DNA of 5,879 nt from Chloroflexota bacterium (GTDB lineage: Bacteria; Chloroflexota; Dehalococcoidia; Bin125): contig JAPUIR010000204.1 in the NCBI GenBank assembly GCA_027296805.1, positions 1-5,879 on the forward strand, written 5' to 3'. Shown piece after piece: positions 5,874 through 5,879 of this stretch. A program made the position numbers and the translations under genes. Positions within the stretch are counted from its first letter, which is position 1. Each line of letters starts with the position of its first letter. The notes beneath the pieces were generated by a model. It made no database searches and was not told the DNA's origin. It saw nothing but the letters and a program-made list of their open reading frames with translations.

Positions 5874-5879
5874 CCGGCG

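Overview
This is a visibly GC-rich bacterial chromosomal window with compact, ordinary housekeeping-type genes. I see no mobile element, tRNA/rRNA, CRISPR array or phage gene. The best lineage hint is the last gene. Its N-terminal four-cysteine segment starts with CPYL and sits ahead of a membrane helix and LysM repeats, an architecture I associate with Chloroflexota. That placement is inference and could be wrong.

Layout from left to right. (1) At 1-15 the last codons of an upstream + strand gene appear to end, 10 bases before a complete + strand gene (26-448) for a MaoC/hotdog-fold acyl dehydratase subunit. The two probably form a heteromeric hydratase operon, and the catalytic Asp/His pair looks replaced in the visible subunit. 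(2) At 449-619 there is a short convergent gap without a gene or a convincing terminator. (3) On the minus strand lies a tight two-gene operon, tldD (3432 to 1984) followed by pmbA/tldE (1975 to 620). It encodes the two halves of the TldD/TldE metalloprotease, with HEAVGH and the C-terminal CGK motif present only in TldD. The pmbA ribosome-binding site overlaps the tldD stop codon. (4) At 3433-3549 is a divergent promoter region with a perfect 12-bp tandem duplication just upstream of tldD. (5) On the + strand is a small predicted winged-helix protein (3550-3888), then a SnoaL/NTF2-like protein (3997-4383). (6) At 4384-4519, between convergent genes, is a perfect 11-bp hairpin flanked by A and T runs that should terminate transcription from both sides. 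(7) On the minus strand (5833 to 4520) is a membrane-anchored protein with a cytoplasmic four-cysteine domain and three extracytoplasmic LysM repeats.

Only tldD and pmbA clearly work together. The MaoC-like subunit very likely works with the truncated upstream gene. The winged-helix gene shares an intergenic region with tldDE and could regulate it, but nothing in the sequence proves this. The most interesting element is the four-cysteine domain joined through the membrane to LysM repeats. I found no clear evidence of a wholly new multi-gene system.
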